Positions 12,370 to 24,700 of a stretch of DNA of 64,000 bases are shown in pieces (the stretch's first letter is position 1; every line of letters begins with the position of its first letter). Under the pieces are notes generated by a model, which was not told the DNA's origin, made no database searches, and saw only the letters and a program-made list of their open reading frames with translations. Position numbers and translations under genes: made by a program. The DNA lies in the NCBI GenBank assembly GCA_003260075.1, contig QLIY01000096.1, forward strand, positions 191,551 through 255,550. The letters run 5' to 3'. The DNA is from Phallusia mammillata. Taxonomy: Eukaryota > Chordata > Ascidiacea > Phlebobranchia > Ascidiidae.

Positions 12370-13176
12370 CTGTGTACAAGCAAAAACTAATAAACGACAT
12401 TTAAACATCCAATCATTGTCACCACTCGCAGTGTAGAGGTAAGTCTCATGCTTCCCGATCCTCTGGATGCTGTTCGAACCCCGCTAAAGGAAGCTTTCTC
12501 ACCTCTAACCTACAATGCTCTTCAATACCTACTTTTAACTCACAAGGTCGGTACGCAAGTCAAAACTAATAAACACCATTTAAACATTCAATCATTGTCA
12601 GCAGTCGCAGTGTAGAGGTAAATCTCCTGCTTCCCGTTCCTCTGGATGCTGTTCGAACCCCGGTAAGAAAGCGTTCTAACCTACAATACTTCCTTTTAAT
12701 TCACAAGGTTGGTACGCAAGTCAAAACTAATAAACACCATTTAAACATTCAATCATTGTCACCAGTCGCAGTGTAGAGGTAAGTCTCCTGCTTCCCGATC
12801 CTCTGGATGCTGTTCGAACCCCAGGTAAGGAAGCGTTCTAACCTCTAACCTACAATGCTCTTCAATACTTCCTTTTAATCCACAAGGTTGGTACGCAAGT
12901 CAAAACTAATAAACACCATTTAAACCGCAGTTGATAGTCAGCAGTCGCAGTCTAGAGGTAAGTCTCCAGCTTCCCCATCCTCTGGATGCTGTTCGAACCC
13001 CGGTAAAGAAAGCGTTCTAACCTACAATGCTCTTCAATATTTAATTTTAACTCACAAGGTCGGTACGCAAGTCAAAACTAATAAACACCATTTAAACATT
13101 CAATCATTGTCAGCAGTCGCAGTGTAGAGGTAAGTCTCCAGCTTCCCGATCCTCCGGACACAGTTCGAACCCCGGC
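12370..13176 (+). repeat. Tandem array of five tRNA-like SINE units
   Basis: Five units of 160-180 bases start with AAAACTAATAAACACCATTT near 12383, 12562, 12722, 12901 and 13073. Each carries GCAGTGTAGAGGTAAGTCTC (A-box-like) and CTGTTCGAACCCC (B box). The fifth ends near 13176. Tandem rather than dispersed arrangement is unusual for SINEs. Confidence 0.75.
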
Positions 13177-14217
13177 CAACACGGAATCTCCAAGGAAAAC
13201 CCAACCCACTTCGTATGGAAACGAAATGGACTCTGGCAGCAACAGGAGGTCACAACAAAGGAACTCGTCTTCCAGGAATGAATGAATGGCCTCGACAAAC
13301 GTCACAAGGATGTCACTCACAGGAACTCACACACACTCACACGGATACACATGGAAATACCTGCACATGGAGCGAACACATGGAATATTCGATGGAAACG
13401 CAAATCATACAACATGTCAAGGAACATCACCTAGCACACCAGGAGCACACATTGCACAAACATGCAACACACAAGAAATAATGGTTTGGATTGCAAAAAA
13501 TACATAAAAAGCGTTTACGGAAAAGACACACGAAACGCATGCACAACGTAAATGAAGAACCGTAAATATTTTCTGTAATATGTGTCACAACACGTTTTTT
13601 TCTATAATGCGTTCTTTTCGCCGATCCTCTCCAGCTGACAGGTAATAACCATAGCATGCCGTTTTGAAAGGGAATTAAAAATCCGTAGTTTCTGAAATCA
13701 AAATCGTGTGTTCAAATCCTACCGCCTGCGCCTTGCCACAACGTGAATGCTTTGTGACCAGCTGATTCGGTAAAACGCCTCAATTATATAGGCCTGGCGT
13801 GCCATGATTTCAAGTCAAGGTACTCGAAACCAAAAATCCTACGATCTCAGTTGAAAGTAAGATATTTGTTAACTGTGTGACAGATTTTTCTAGCCTACGC
13901 CTTGCCATATGGTGGTGAATGCTTGGTGACCGGGATATTCGGTATAGTGCCTTCAATGGGCCAGGCGTACTGTGTGACAGTATTCAATATTTTAGACTCA
14001 CAAACAGCAGGATACTGCTTGACTGACTTTTATCTGGACCAAACGTTATTTTTGCAAATGCTACGATTTCTATTTTTCCCGAAACCGTGTATTTAGGTAA
14101 AATCATTTCTAACAAACACCAATAAATGTAAAAAACAAATTTATTTGAAAAAATAGCGATCAACAGAAACCACAGCAAATCTATGTATAAAACGTCTTTT
14201 CCGGAATTACAGGTATT
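13177..14217. other. Non-coding region, nothing firmly recognised
   Basis: Contains an ACAC-rich stretch near 13325-13440 and a possible B-box-like GTGTTCAAATCC near 13710. No exon could be supported. Confidence 0.4.
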
Positions 14218-14322
14218 TTACAGTGCTATATAATTTCTGTATTCTAGAAATACAATTCTTAACAAACAGCAATAAATGTAAAAAATAAATTTATTTAAAA
14301 AATAGCGATCAACAAAACACCA
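14098..14322. repeat. Duplicated 75-base segment
   Basis: 14098-14172 and 14245-14322 are close copies: both run from TTCTAACAAACA or TTCTTAACAAACA through CAATAAATGTAAAAAA to AATAGCGATCAACA. They sit at the 3' end of T2 and duplicate its poly(A) region. Confidence 0.75.
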
Positions 14323-14349
14323 CGTGTATGTTGTGTCCATATACAGCGG

Positions 14350-14535
14350 TGTTTGTGTAATGTGCTCCTTTTTGTAATGTGGTCCATTGATGTCCTTGTG
14401 TAAATATGGTTGTATTCGTGGTATGTGTGTGGAGTGTGGTGTTTGTGTGAGCGGTCCATGTGAGGGTGGTCCACAGTGGTCCTTGTGTGGGTGGTCCAAA
14501 GTGATCCTTGTGTGAGTGGTCCAAAGTGGTCGTTG
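14350..14535. repeat. GTGGTCC minisatellite
   Basis: Imperfect repeats of GTGGTCC(A/T)AAGTGATCCTTGTG-like units, about 30 bases each, in the terminal exon of T2. On the minus strand they read as a Thr/His/Pro-rich repeat. Confidence 0.7.
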
Positions 14536-14669
14536 ATCCGTTGTCGTTCTTCGTGTTCCCGAAAGTGTTGTGTTTTGTTTTTTTTGTAAAAGCGATAATC
14601 GTAAAGCACAACAAAATATCGAATAAATTCGCAACGACAATAAGAACGTCTTCATCTCAGAAACCTCCG

Positions 14670-15370
14670 TTTTCTTCCGCTCGAGGTCGTCGTAGAAGAT
14701 GTTTCTGAAAAATAAAGTATATAATATCAGTTCTATACGGCGAAAAGTTTAGTATTCAACATAACAATTTTCAAAATTATAACACGCGCTGTGACTCTTG
14801 TGCTCGCGCCGGTGCTGCGCTGTGGTCCTTTGTTGCGGTGGTTCCAGTTGTCTGCGAAGTGGTGCTGGTAATGTACCAGCTGTGGTCCTGTTTACGCGCC
14901 GCGGTGATGCGCTGTGGTCCTCTGTTACAGTGGTCCTTGTTTTAACTTACACACTTTATAACGACTAAAGCAAGTTAAATATGTACAACAATAACTTATC
15001 TTTGTAAATTCTTGGGACGATGCCTTACCGCATGTTTCTTCTGCACCAGGTTGTCGTACACGATGTTCCTGTACAATAAAACAAGTAAAATTAATTATTT
15101 GCGGCTAAAGGAATAATATTCAGCAAAATAATAAACAAAGTTATCAAATGCGCCGTGGCACTTGTGCTCGCGCCGGTGCTGCGCTGTGGTCCTCTGTTTC
15201 CGTGGATCCAGTTGTCTGCGAAGTGATGCTGGTAATGTACCAGCTGTGGTCCTGTTTACGCGCCGCGGTGTTGCGCTGTGGTCCTTTGTTACTGTGGTCC
15301 TTGTTTTAACTTACAACACTTTATCACGACTACATTAAAAATATCTATAACATGAACTTATCTTTTATAA
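14670..15370. repeat. 365-base tandem duplication within T2
   Basis: The segment with GTGCTCGCGCCGGTGCTGCG occurs at about 14798 and 15163. Flanking sequence matches in register, from the terminal-exon start (14680-14704) to the exon at 15029-15068. The duplication has therefore copied an exon with its splice acceptor. In one frame the exons read EHRVRQPGAEE and KHLLRRPRAEE. Confidence 0.75.
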
Positions 15371-16627
15371 AACTTGGGTAATATGTGGTACTGCAAGATG
15401 TAATGTCCCTTGTATCCGATGGCTCTGTAGGTAAAAAAGTCGCTATAAAAGTAAATATACAACTTGAGTTATATGTCTGTTAAAACAAAATAATTGTTTA
15501 ACAAGGTAGTGGAAGGATTTTTATGACGTTTGTACAACCTATTACACAGTAACTTACAACCAGTAACTTATACCAATAAACATAAATTGTGATAAAGGCA
15601 TGACTGAAAATCAAGTAACCTACTTCAAACTGACGTGCATCCGAATTTGGAATTCATGAATTGTTTCTGCAAAATTAAATAAATGCTATGGTAAAAATTT
15701 GAAACGTTTACTTTTCCGAAGACATTATTGCTCCAAGTTTGTGTTATGCTGATATTACAACAAACTGAATACAATTTAGGCACTACAAGCACATTCAACA
15801 CTTAAACGATGTTATGGTCTTCTTAACAAATTTTATCGAACCTATCTTCAGTAAATATAATTTGTTCACTTACATTTCGCATTTTTTTCCAATACGTCTA
15901 AACTTGACAACTAATTTCAGGACAGTTATACCTCCATTCAGAACAATAAACGACCTGCAGAAGCATAGTATTTGTCAAGCAATAATTTACAGCAACCTGA
16001 TAAAAAATATCTTAAAAAAGCGTTAGTGAACTATTAAAGCATAAACAACATAGGGATTAGGGAAACATTTCTATCTTACAAGCTAAATTAATTTCACAAC
16101 TCAATTTAAAATTCTATTATAATTGTGCAAAACCACATTATCGGGTTAATTAACAAAAGTAAGATACTAAATTAAAACGTGTAACATTTACTTACTTGTG
16201 ATTGTTCAGGTTTCCATTGAAGAATTAAACCGAGTCCATATCAGGCCCTGTGACAAAATACCGAAAGTAAAATAAAAAAATAAAATATAAACTTATCAAA
16301 ACAAAGTTACCTTACTAACTTGTATTCCAGGAACCTTTCGCAAACTGGCAGGTCTTCAAAGCTTAAAACAGTTTAGCGATTCCTGAAAAATAACAAAATA
16401 GTTACAACTCATATGCCCACTCAATTGCCTGGTTTTCCTAAGTAAGATTCGAGCTCAATAATCTAAACTTAAGTTTAAATTTAGGTCAAAACTGATATGT
16501 ATACACTCACTTGAATAAACTTGCTGTAAACCCTTTTTCAAGCAAATTCTGTGACTTGCGCAACATCACAGCCTTCACCACGGCTGCTAAAGCGGAATGA
16601 AAGGGCGGATAGGTCAACGGATGAAGC

Positions 16628-16690
16628 GTTCCCTTTTTTCTTTTTTTCTAAACCAATCAAAATGCCCCATAATGTAACGTCACAAGGGCG
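16628..16690 (-). promoter_or_regulatory. Promoter block P2 of unit T2
   Basis: On the minus strand: TGACGT from 16682, GATTGG from 16658 (24 bases later) and GAAAAAAGGGAA from 16640. It has the same architecture as P1 and P3. It lies directly upstream of the first exon of T2. Confidence 0.65.
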
Positions 16691-17734
16691 GATAAAAATC
16701 AACCACTCAAGTAACCGCTTTACCTAATCAGTAAAATTTGACTTGGAATTTGCGCTTTAGGCAGGTCACAACCTCCTCTGGCTTGACCCCGAGGGCAAAG
16801 AGCCTAATAACAGTGCGAACCACTTATGAAGTCAAGGATTGGTTGAATGTTGGGTAACCCTCTGGAAAACAATAATTGTTTCATATCAATGTCTGCATGA
16901 AATATGAAGTTCACTTTATCGTTGTTTAAAACTTTTAGCCAACAACATTTTTAATTAATCTATATTAGCCTTCTCACATTGCTGTTATTAAATTAGATTT
17001 CGAAGTTATTCATATTATTGTATAGCCTAAATATGCTTCATTATTAGATATCTACTTGTCAAAATAGATACGGAACGGAGGTCCAAAAAGGGCTCTGCCG
17101 CACTTTACTGTCAACTTTAAACCACACTCACTTTGTGAAGTATTTTATTATTTGTGGACATCGATGCCGACCGTGGTGTAGTGCGACGATCAATATTGCG
17201 AGTTCAACATGTCATTGCTAAAACAAATCAAACATTTAAACAATAGCAGTTTGTCAAGAGCAACAGGTGTAAACACAGGTTTACCTCAGCATTAAAACAA
17301 TTAACTGAGTTAGCACAGTTACACATAGAGAAGCCGAAAATCATTAGTTTGTATTGAGTAAGTGATTAATTTCATAATTCTATATAGTGACTTATTAATG
17401 CATTCGACTTATCAATAGTGATGATTATCTATTAGGCTACCTGCAAGGTGTAACTGCTCCCATCCCAGATGTTGCGAAGATAGCTTGAAGTTAACGGTAG
17501 GTTATACAAATAGTAATATAAAAATGTTTTCAATAAATAATAACTAAAGGTATGCAACATAGGTTTACTGTTAAATAGCATCTATAGGCAGTTCTCATTT
17601 GGCCATTTCACAGAACTGACTCGTATAAAAGATATTGAAACGAAATAAACAAGCAGAAAAACATGTAGGCTAAATTCACAACATTCAGGTGAACATTCCG
17701 GGCACGGTAGGATGTTGGTCATTAGGTTACAGTA

Positions 17735-19120
17735 ACAACATATTATTAATTTATTTTGAAACAAGCACAAGCGACAAACAGCCCTAAAGAGTGTGGTTTA
17801 AATCAGGAGAACACTGCACTTTTCTAATTGCAACAACCAAATTAGGAGCACGGAGCACAGCACGAGTAAAGAAAACCCGATTGGTCATCATCACACAAAA
17901 TAGTAGTGTCTTCATGTTTGGATTTCGTAAACGTTGGAGATCCATCTGAAAGAACACATGAAACAAATGTCATTTGTTTAGTTTTTAAGCTTGTTATTCA
18001 GAAAAGTAGGCCTAAACAATAGTTCTGCTGCATTAGTAACGCTCAGATTTAACTTTGCCTAACTCCACTCATTTGAGCTTAGTGGAGTCTATTTATGTGG
18101 ACACTTCTGCCGATATGCCACCGAAACACAAGTGACATGCAACATAAAAGGACCGTCAGTGAGAATTAAGAAGAGTTAATTAAGGTAGAAAAACTGCGGC
18201 CAAAACAGTACAATACAACACAGTTGGTTGACAACCTTAATTAACTCTTCTTAATTCTCACTAAAAAACACATCCCATTATATCAATTTATCTAAGTTAA
18301 GAGTTTCTAATATCTCCATAAAAATAAGAGACATGTAATGTGGGGCAAGGTTACAAATATATATTGCAACACAAACTACCGATGTTCGTGTAGACAATAA
18401 CGTATTAATTCAAAATTGCCAAGACAAATGTCTGCGGACATTACATTTGTAATTAGTGAGTAGCCTAATGATAAGTAAACCCTAAAATGGTATTGTGCAA
18501 TATAAAACAACAAGGTCACTTAACTTAAATCTTGCAAGCTTTCATCGAATTGTGATGTCAAAAATGCGTATTTTTCTGCAAAGGAAAGGGCAATAAGTTA
18601 AGTTATGTAGGCATATCCCGTACGTATTAGCTATTGTAATGTGTTAGCATGCAAACACAAAATAAGTACCCGTTCCGCCGTCATTATATAGTAACCAACA
18701 TTTCATGACTTATTGTAACTTATTTAACCTAATTGGTACTTCAAACAAATTAATTCTCATTTAAAAAGTCACTTACGTATAGTCATAAATCAATCCGTTC
18801 CGTTCTTGGTCAAAAGACGCACGTGGTTCTGTGACAAAACACGCCGTGTAGAATTGCGCAGTACATAAATTAAACTTGCTGTACATGACTAATTCAAAAT
18901 TGTGTTCCTATATTGACACATAAGTAAACTAGCGTTTTCAGTCTGTAACGGCACAAAAGCGTCCAGTTATATTAAAATGAATACCTGCATATATTCTGCG
19001 CTGGCAAGTAATCTTCCTTTTTGACCTCGCTCAGTACTTCGCAACTACAACCTTCAACGCGCGCCGCAAGAAAAGAATGACACTTCAAGCTCACAAGACC
19101 AAGGTGCTTTGCCTTTTTTC
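17735..19120 (-). other. Unit T1: minus-strand multi-exon transcript
   Basis: Downstream of promoter P3 on the minus strand: first exon about 19115-18985 (donor GTATTC), 18828-18777 (acceptor TTTTGTCACAG, donor GTAAGT), 18575-18525 (acceptor CTTTGCAG, donor GTTAAG) and a terminal exon 17945 to about 17740 with AATAAA at 17755-17750. The terminal exon opens with ATG and encodes 53 residues (start MDLQRLRNPNMKTLLFCVMM, stop at 17784). The 52-base second exon with its TTTTGTCACAG acceptor matches the 52-base third exon of T2, so T1 and T2 look like tandem relatives. No known family recognised. Confidence 0.45.
18158..18262. repeat. Perfect 29-bp inverted repeat with 47-base loop
   Basis: Arms 18158-18186 and 18234-18262 are exact reverse complements (AGTGAGAATTAAGAAG... 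pairs with ...CTTCTTAATTCTCACT). No clear target duplication flanks it. It could be a very short MITE or a structured RNA element inside an intron of T1. Confidence 0.85.
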
Positions 19121-19170
19121 TTTTTTGTTCGACCAATCAGAACGCTAGTAGTCGAAATGTCACTCGGCCC
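19108..19170 (-). promoter_or_regulatory. Promoter block P3 of unit T1
   Basis: On the minus strand: TGACAT from 19162, GATTGGTCGAA from 19138 (24 bases later) and GAAAAAAGGCAA from 19120. The CRE-like word has one change from P1 and P2. GGTCGAA after the CCAAT box is shared with P1. Confidence 0.6.
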
Positions 19171-20708
19171 TTACGCAACCGTCAAATCGACTCGATGTGA
19201 CGTAACTGATGCTTGCAGCATTCCTGCTCTTGCCACAAGCTGCAGATAATTTTGCGTTTGGAAGTCTGATGGTTTTTAAAAATCTAGTCCCCATAATAAC
19301 GCTTGTATATGTTTAAGATGATCGCTTTGATGCACCGTTCTCCAACGTCTACAAATTATTTCAAACCCGATTTAACTGATACATTAAATCACTGCAAAAG
19401 CACGCAGAAAATGTGTGAAAATGAATACGAATTTTTAACAAATATACAGGCTATTGACTTTGTTACTTATTTTAAGAAATAAAATGCATGTGTACTTTAC
19501 TGGTAAGTTATATGGCGTGAGAGACGTATTTTTTAATGCAAACATTAAAAAAGACACAAAGAAGGGCCGTTTGTGGCAAATGATTTCGATTTTTTGTTTG
19601 CTTGATAACTAATTTATGTAGACTGCGTTTACACAGATTAAGACCAGTGAGTCTTTTTGTCGTAGTTACAAACTTAACGAAAAAAAGCTAAACCAGGCCT
19701 ATGTACTTGACATTAAATACTTTTAAAACACCTTGTATAGATCTTAAAGTAAAAGTTCTTTTTCATTAGAGAATAAAGATATGATTTTGCGTTGCTATAA
19801 ATCAGACACAAAGAACCTTAAACAATCCACAAAATTGGCACATAAATTACGCCTAAATCAATAACAAATTAAAGGCCGCCGCTTTTCTGATAAACAGCTA
19901 TAGTTGCAATTGGCGACAATAAATTACCACTACCAGTGCAAGAGTACTACAACACGAAAAAAATGTTTGATCAATAATCTACACAGGGTTTACATTTGAA
20001 ACAAGTTTGTTTTACTGGAGCAGAAACACGTTTTTTTCGATTAGATTTTGGGATATGTCTACGTAGCATTATATGAGTACAAATTAAGCCTATATAGTAC
20101 AAACTCAAACTCGTTGTCAAGTTGTGTACAAATTGTCTAACCTTAATTTTTTTGCATTAATTACGATTCATACAAAGTTTAACGGCTATGTTAAAAATGG
20201 TAAAACCGTGTACTATTTTACAAAGAAGGATCAACGGGTTCAAACAAATAAATGGTTTTATCCTCTAATTGAACTTTTACCAGCGAAAACAGAAAGCAAG
20301 TCGAAATAGAATGACATTCCCCATAACAATACAACGCACGTAATAGAGAGAGTCACGAGGCAATCTGATTCATTTCCGTCCAGCTTCGCAGCGCAAAAAA
20401 TGCGTCAATCATAAATGTTGCTTTCACACAATCGGGTTACGAATGTCAAAATATGCGCAACCTATTTTTGTTGTCTATTTCTTTGCAAAGAAGAGAACAA
20501 TAAAAACGTACACTGCAGCGCTCGCATTCTTTGTTTCAATAGGCAGGTATTTTTCACAGCAATTAGGTTAACTTTTCATTACGAATCGAACTACTAAGCA
20601 CCTACGTCGCACTAACGATAAAACTGTGGCCAAAAAGTTATAGTTTTACAAGTGCGCAATAATTCGTGTTATAGATATAAACATTTGTGTAGTTTGTGAA
20701 TTGTGCTC
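19171..20708. other. Intergenic upstream of gene B
   Basis: AT-rich, no supported exon or repeat. The promoter of gene B should be in the last few hundred bases, but I see no convincing TATA box. Confidence 0.4.
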
Positions 20709-21731
20709 ATGGATCAAGTAATGTGGAAGAGTCTTCTGTGTTTGCTGTTTTATACGGCGGCCGATGCAGGTATATCTAGATGTTAAACTTTTGAAGGCAG
20801 ATTTTTACTTGAAATTATGCCTGTAATAGTCTATTCTCACGGTGAATTTTACTTTTAACCTTTAAGAATAGTGATGGAAACTGTGAATTAAAAATTCAAC
20901 ATTTTTTTTATCTTAGATAATACAAGTCATGCATAGATATTAGCTAATTAAAAATTGGCAAAATATGGTACATAACATAACTTTTCTGATTGAAAAATGC
21001 ACCAAAACTATAAGGACAGCGAATTATTGTATGATAGTAAACAACATATGTACAAACATATATCCTTTAGTAATGTAACTGTAATTTTGTTGCAGAAATT
21101 TTGGAATTTGAAAATGGGCTTATCTGGTTTTCCACTTTCAAATATGACTACAACAAAGCTCTAGATTATTGTCAAAAATACAACGGCAATCTTGTTCACT
21201 CTAAAACAGAAGAAAAAAATGACTTCTTGAATGAAAACATGCCTCAAGGTAATCGGTATTAGTAATTTAAATTCGCTAAAATGTGCAATTTACGGTAAGT
21301 TGAACAATAAAACATGCCATAAAAAATTCCATTGTGATTTAAATACCAAATCTTCCTGTGATTCATAAGAATACAATGCCAACAGTGTAGAACAAATCAT
21401 ACATTTTTTTAAAATATTAGCAGAAGTTTGAGTTTGAGACTTTAGATTACTGTTAAGTTTATAAAAAAGTGTTGTGTGAGCCACTAAGCGATGCGGCAAA
21501 TATCCTCACGTTTTGCGACAGACAAAAGATTTTGGATTGGAATATCTTACAACATTCAAGAAAATCAGTACACTTGGAGCGACGGAAGCGAACTAAAAGC
21601 TGAGGAGATAAGATTTGGTAGAGGCGAGCCCAGTATATCACATGGCTGTGTAGCAACGGAAAAGAACGAAGGCTGGTTCGTTGATGATTGTTCTGCTAAC
21701 AGATTCTTCATTTGCGAACGCATTGAACATG
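20709..21731 (+). other. Gene B exons 1-3: signal peptide and CTLD1
   Basis: Exons 20709-20769, 21096-21248, 21522-21731. C-type lectin hallmarks: ALDYCQKYNGNLVHSKTEEK, FWIGI, YTWSDGSEL, GCVATEKNEGWFVDDC and FFICER. The sugar-binding EPN triplet position reads GEPSIS (EPS), so calcium-dependent mannose binding is doubtful. The intron between the two CTLD halves is phase 1, as in CTLD2, CTLD3 and genes C and D. Confidence 0.85.
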
Positions 21732-24700
21732 GTAAGTTTGTGTGACAAAAATTGCGGTAATTGTTCGTCTTATGGAGATATTTACTCCATACTAGAGCAA
21801 TGCGGAAATACAAAATAAACTTAAATTGAGTGGATTTAAGACATCCATTTTATGGAGATATTTACTCCATACTAGAGCAAATGCGGAAATACATAATAAA
21901 CTTAAATTGAGTTGATTTAAGACATCCATTTACTAAAGCGTTTGGCTTGACAATAACGAAAGGCGGCAACTTAAATATATTTTTAAGTATTGTCGTAACA
22001 ATACTTAATTATAACAGTTGACATGGCCTTGTAGCGTAAATCAACAAAGTAAACCATAAGCGACTAAATACGATGGAACAACGGTAGGAAAAAACGTCGC
22101 GACATTTTAGTGCGCTGTGTTTTTCAGATTGTCAGGAAGGAACTATTTAGGTTTTAAGTGCTGTTGAGTCACATAGGCTACAATTCCCTGTTTCCGCCTG
22201 CGAATTTCGTTCCATTTGATCAAAGAATGGTGTCACTGATGATAGCATGAGCATTTGCCGATGGGTGTGAACAATAAAGCAAGTCGCTGTTTAGGTCTTT
22301 TTGGGCCGTTATTTTTATCGTTAAACTTACTGTATGAAAAAAGGGTACCACGCCACCAACCAAGCATGATATGTTTCTGGGTTTGGAGTTTCGTTAAGGG
22401 CATGAGCAGTATTATATAGTTTCCTGTCTGTTAGCAAATTTTGCTTCAGCACAACAAAATGCAAAATATTTAGATTTGCCAGCAACGAATGGTTCAGTTG
22501 ACGTGGGCAAGTTTGAAGGACACCCGAATACTCCCAAACTGATCTACATCAATTTCGAAAAGTGCTTCAACAATCTGCCATGTAACGTGTGTCTGGCATT
22601 GGACAATGAATACAACGATATTGGCTTTAATGCTTCCGTTGTTACATACGGGCGTTGTGGCTTTATTGCAAGCGTGCAAAGGTCTGACCAGAATGCCACA
22701 GGGGATTATACTGGATGGGAGGATACAGGAACAGTTATAAAGTGGCGGATAAAACACGGTATGTCCTAGCACCCTCTATACCAGGGGTGTCAAACTCGTT
22801 GGGTTAGAGGGCCACATTGCAGTTTAAAAATTATGCCGAGGGTCGCATGTGATTTTTAATCAAGTTTTATACACATAAACAACTTTTTCGCTATGACGGC
22901 CACATTGCAGATCCTTATTTCACCAACAGGCGCAAATTACCTGCTGGTTTTTGTTTCAAAATTACAGATGTAAAGAATAAGGTTTATATCATGTATATAC
23001 CATCTACTGACGCCCCCAAATCCCAGATTTCCAACTTGATGCAGAGATTGAGCTGCACAGTATGAAGATCAGTTTTAACTGTTTATTACCTCATAATCTA
23101 AATTGTGACGCTTTTGGTGACTGTTTTTCGCATTGTTTGCACACAATAGGCCCACAAACTCGTTTCTGCGGCCGCATGTGGCTATCAGGTTTGAGGAACG
23201 GTTTGATTACTATCGTTTCTATTCATAACATATGAATTATTATTTATAATTAAATTTCTGTAAATGTCTGTTTAAACAATAGCTTTCACTTTTTTAAGTA
23301 ATAGCTTTGAAAAGTAAGACAAATTCATTGTAATTAGATAAAAATCTGACAAAATACTGCAATTGTTGTTGAGTGTTCGAGTTTGACACCCCTGCTCTTT
23401 ACAGCCTTATGTGGCCTTTAAGAACGTTTAAATATACAAACACACTTTACATTACAATTAGGAGAGATGAAGATTGATAAAAATGAAACTAATGAAAAAA
23501 CAGTCGTCTTATTTAAAGCACATTAAGTACAAAGTGTGGTTTAACTAACATGCTGCAAGCAATTACTATTTTTTAAAATGTGTAAAAAAAACGGTAAAAC
23601 GGTACCTAAAAATTATGCTTATGAATAGAAAATTGTAAAACATGTATTTTAGGTGCCACACAAAATTGTTCTTGTGACTACGACAAAGAACTTCCCGGGA
23701 ACCTTTACCCGAATGTGAACGTGAGCGGTAAGAAAAGCATACAAATTATGACCAAGGAATATTGCTAAACCTAGTGCACAAAATTGTCTTTTTAACAAAA
23801 ACATGCATCAAAATGACTGTTTGAGCATAGTTAAATCTTTTTAGAACGTTTAACGATTTGGTCACCTTAATTGGGATAACTATGTCCGTTCGTTTGAAAT
23901 ACGCTTTGGTTATTTAAATCAATTTCGTCTTCTGAAAAACGTTTAATCAAATCTAAAGTCTAAAGATTAAATTTCTAAAACATGGAAATATTACCAAGGC
24001 AATCTACATTCACATTTGCTGACATACATCAACTCATACTTCTTCTCACAGAATGTATCAACAACACCCATCGTATTTCCAAACTACGATACAATAATTC
24101 CAAACCAAACATAGAGCATGTGTCCTTCAAGAAGTGTTTTAACCAAAGACCCAATAACATTTCGTACAAGCTGCAAAACCCGTCTGGAGACCAAGTTGAT
24201 TGCATTGACGTGGAAATACTCAGTATTAGTCTCTGTGGGTTTACAGCGTCAGTGGTTTGGTTACGTAATGAATCATATGACGTCGAAAAACTCTACCTGG
24301 CGTGGGTGGTGTGTCAAGGTAAGAAATGTGATTGGGTTAGGGCAGCGCCCGTTTTTTCGGGTAGGGTTTAGGAAGTTTAAAAACAACGAGATTAATTTGT
24401 GCCTGACTTCACATTCAGTATCTTTTGTGCCGCAATAACACCAACTTTAAAACCTTATTCGGAGTTTGTTGTGTTTAAAAGGCCGGGCTTTGAGCTTTTA
24501 CTTTCGGGTATAGGGCCAAATTTTGGGCATGCATATGACCCGGGGTTGGGAACACAGCAGTTCGTGATAGTAATCGTGACTTTGTTACAGGTGACCCACA
24601 AGAAAACTGCACGTTTCGTGACAAGAATGAGAAAGGTACATATATGTTAAATACTGAGAAATACTAAACAAACCACAAATATTTTATAAAAATCGCCACA

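Larger units (their letters stand above)
14250..16620 (-). other. Unit T2: minus-strand multi-exon transcript
   Basis: Reading the minus strand from promoter P2, exons with clean splice sites are: first exon about 16620-16511 (donor GTGAGT), 16382-16320, 16247-16196, 15666-15624, 15424-15392 (weak donor), 15068-15029 and a terminal exon 14704 to about 14270 with AATAAA at 14295-14290. Exons 16382-16320 and 16247-16196 have stops in every frame, so the 5' part is non-coding. The terminal exon holds an ATG ORF (14655-14218) starting MKTFLLSLRIYSIFCC, hydrophobic like a signal peptide, then Thr/His/Pro-rich repeats from a GGTCC minisatellite. The ORF runs past the AATAAA, which weakens it as a protein. 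Best read as a lncRNA or short-ORF mRNA. Confidence 0.45.

Noticed and set aside
13078-13507. Overlapping 60-90-residue ORFs on both strands
   Set aside because: They cover the last SINE unit and an ACAC-rich tract, with no splice context or homology recognised.
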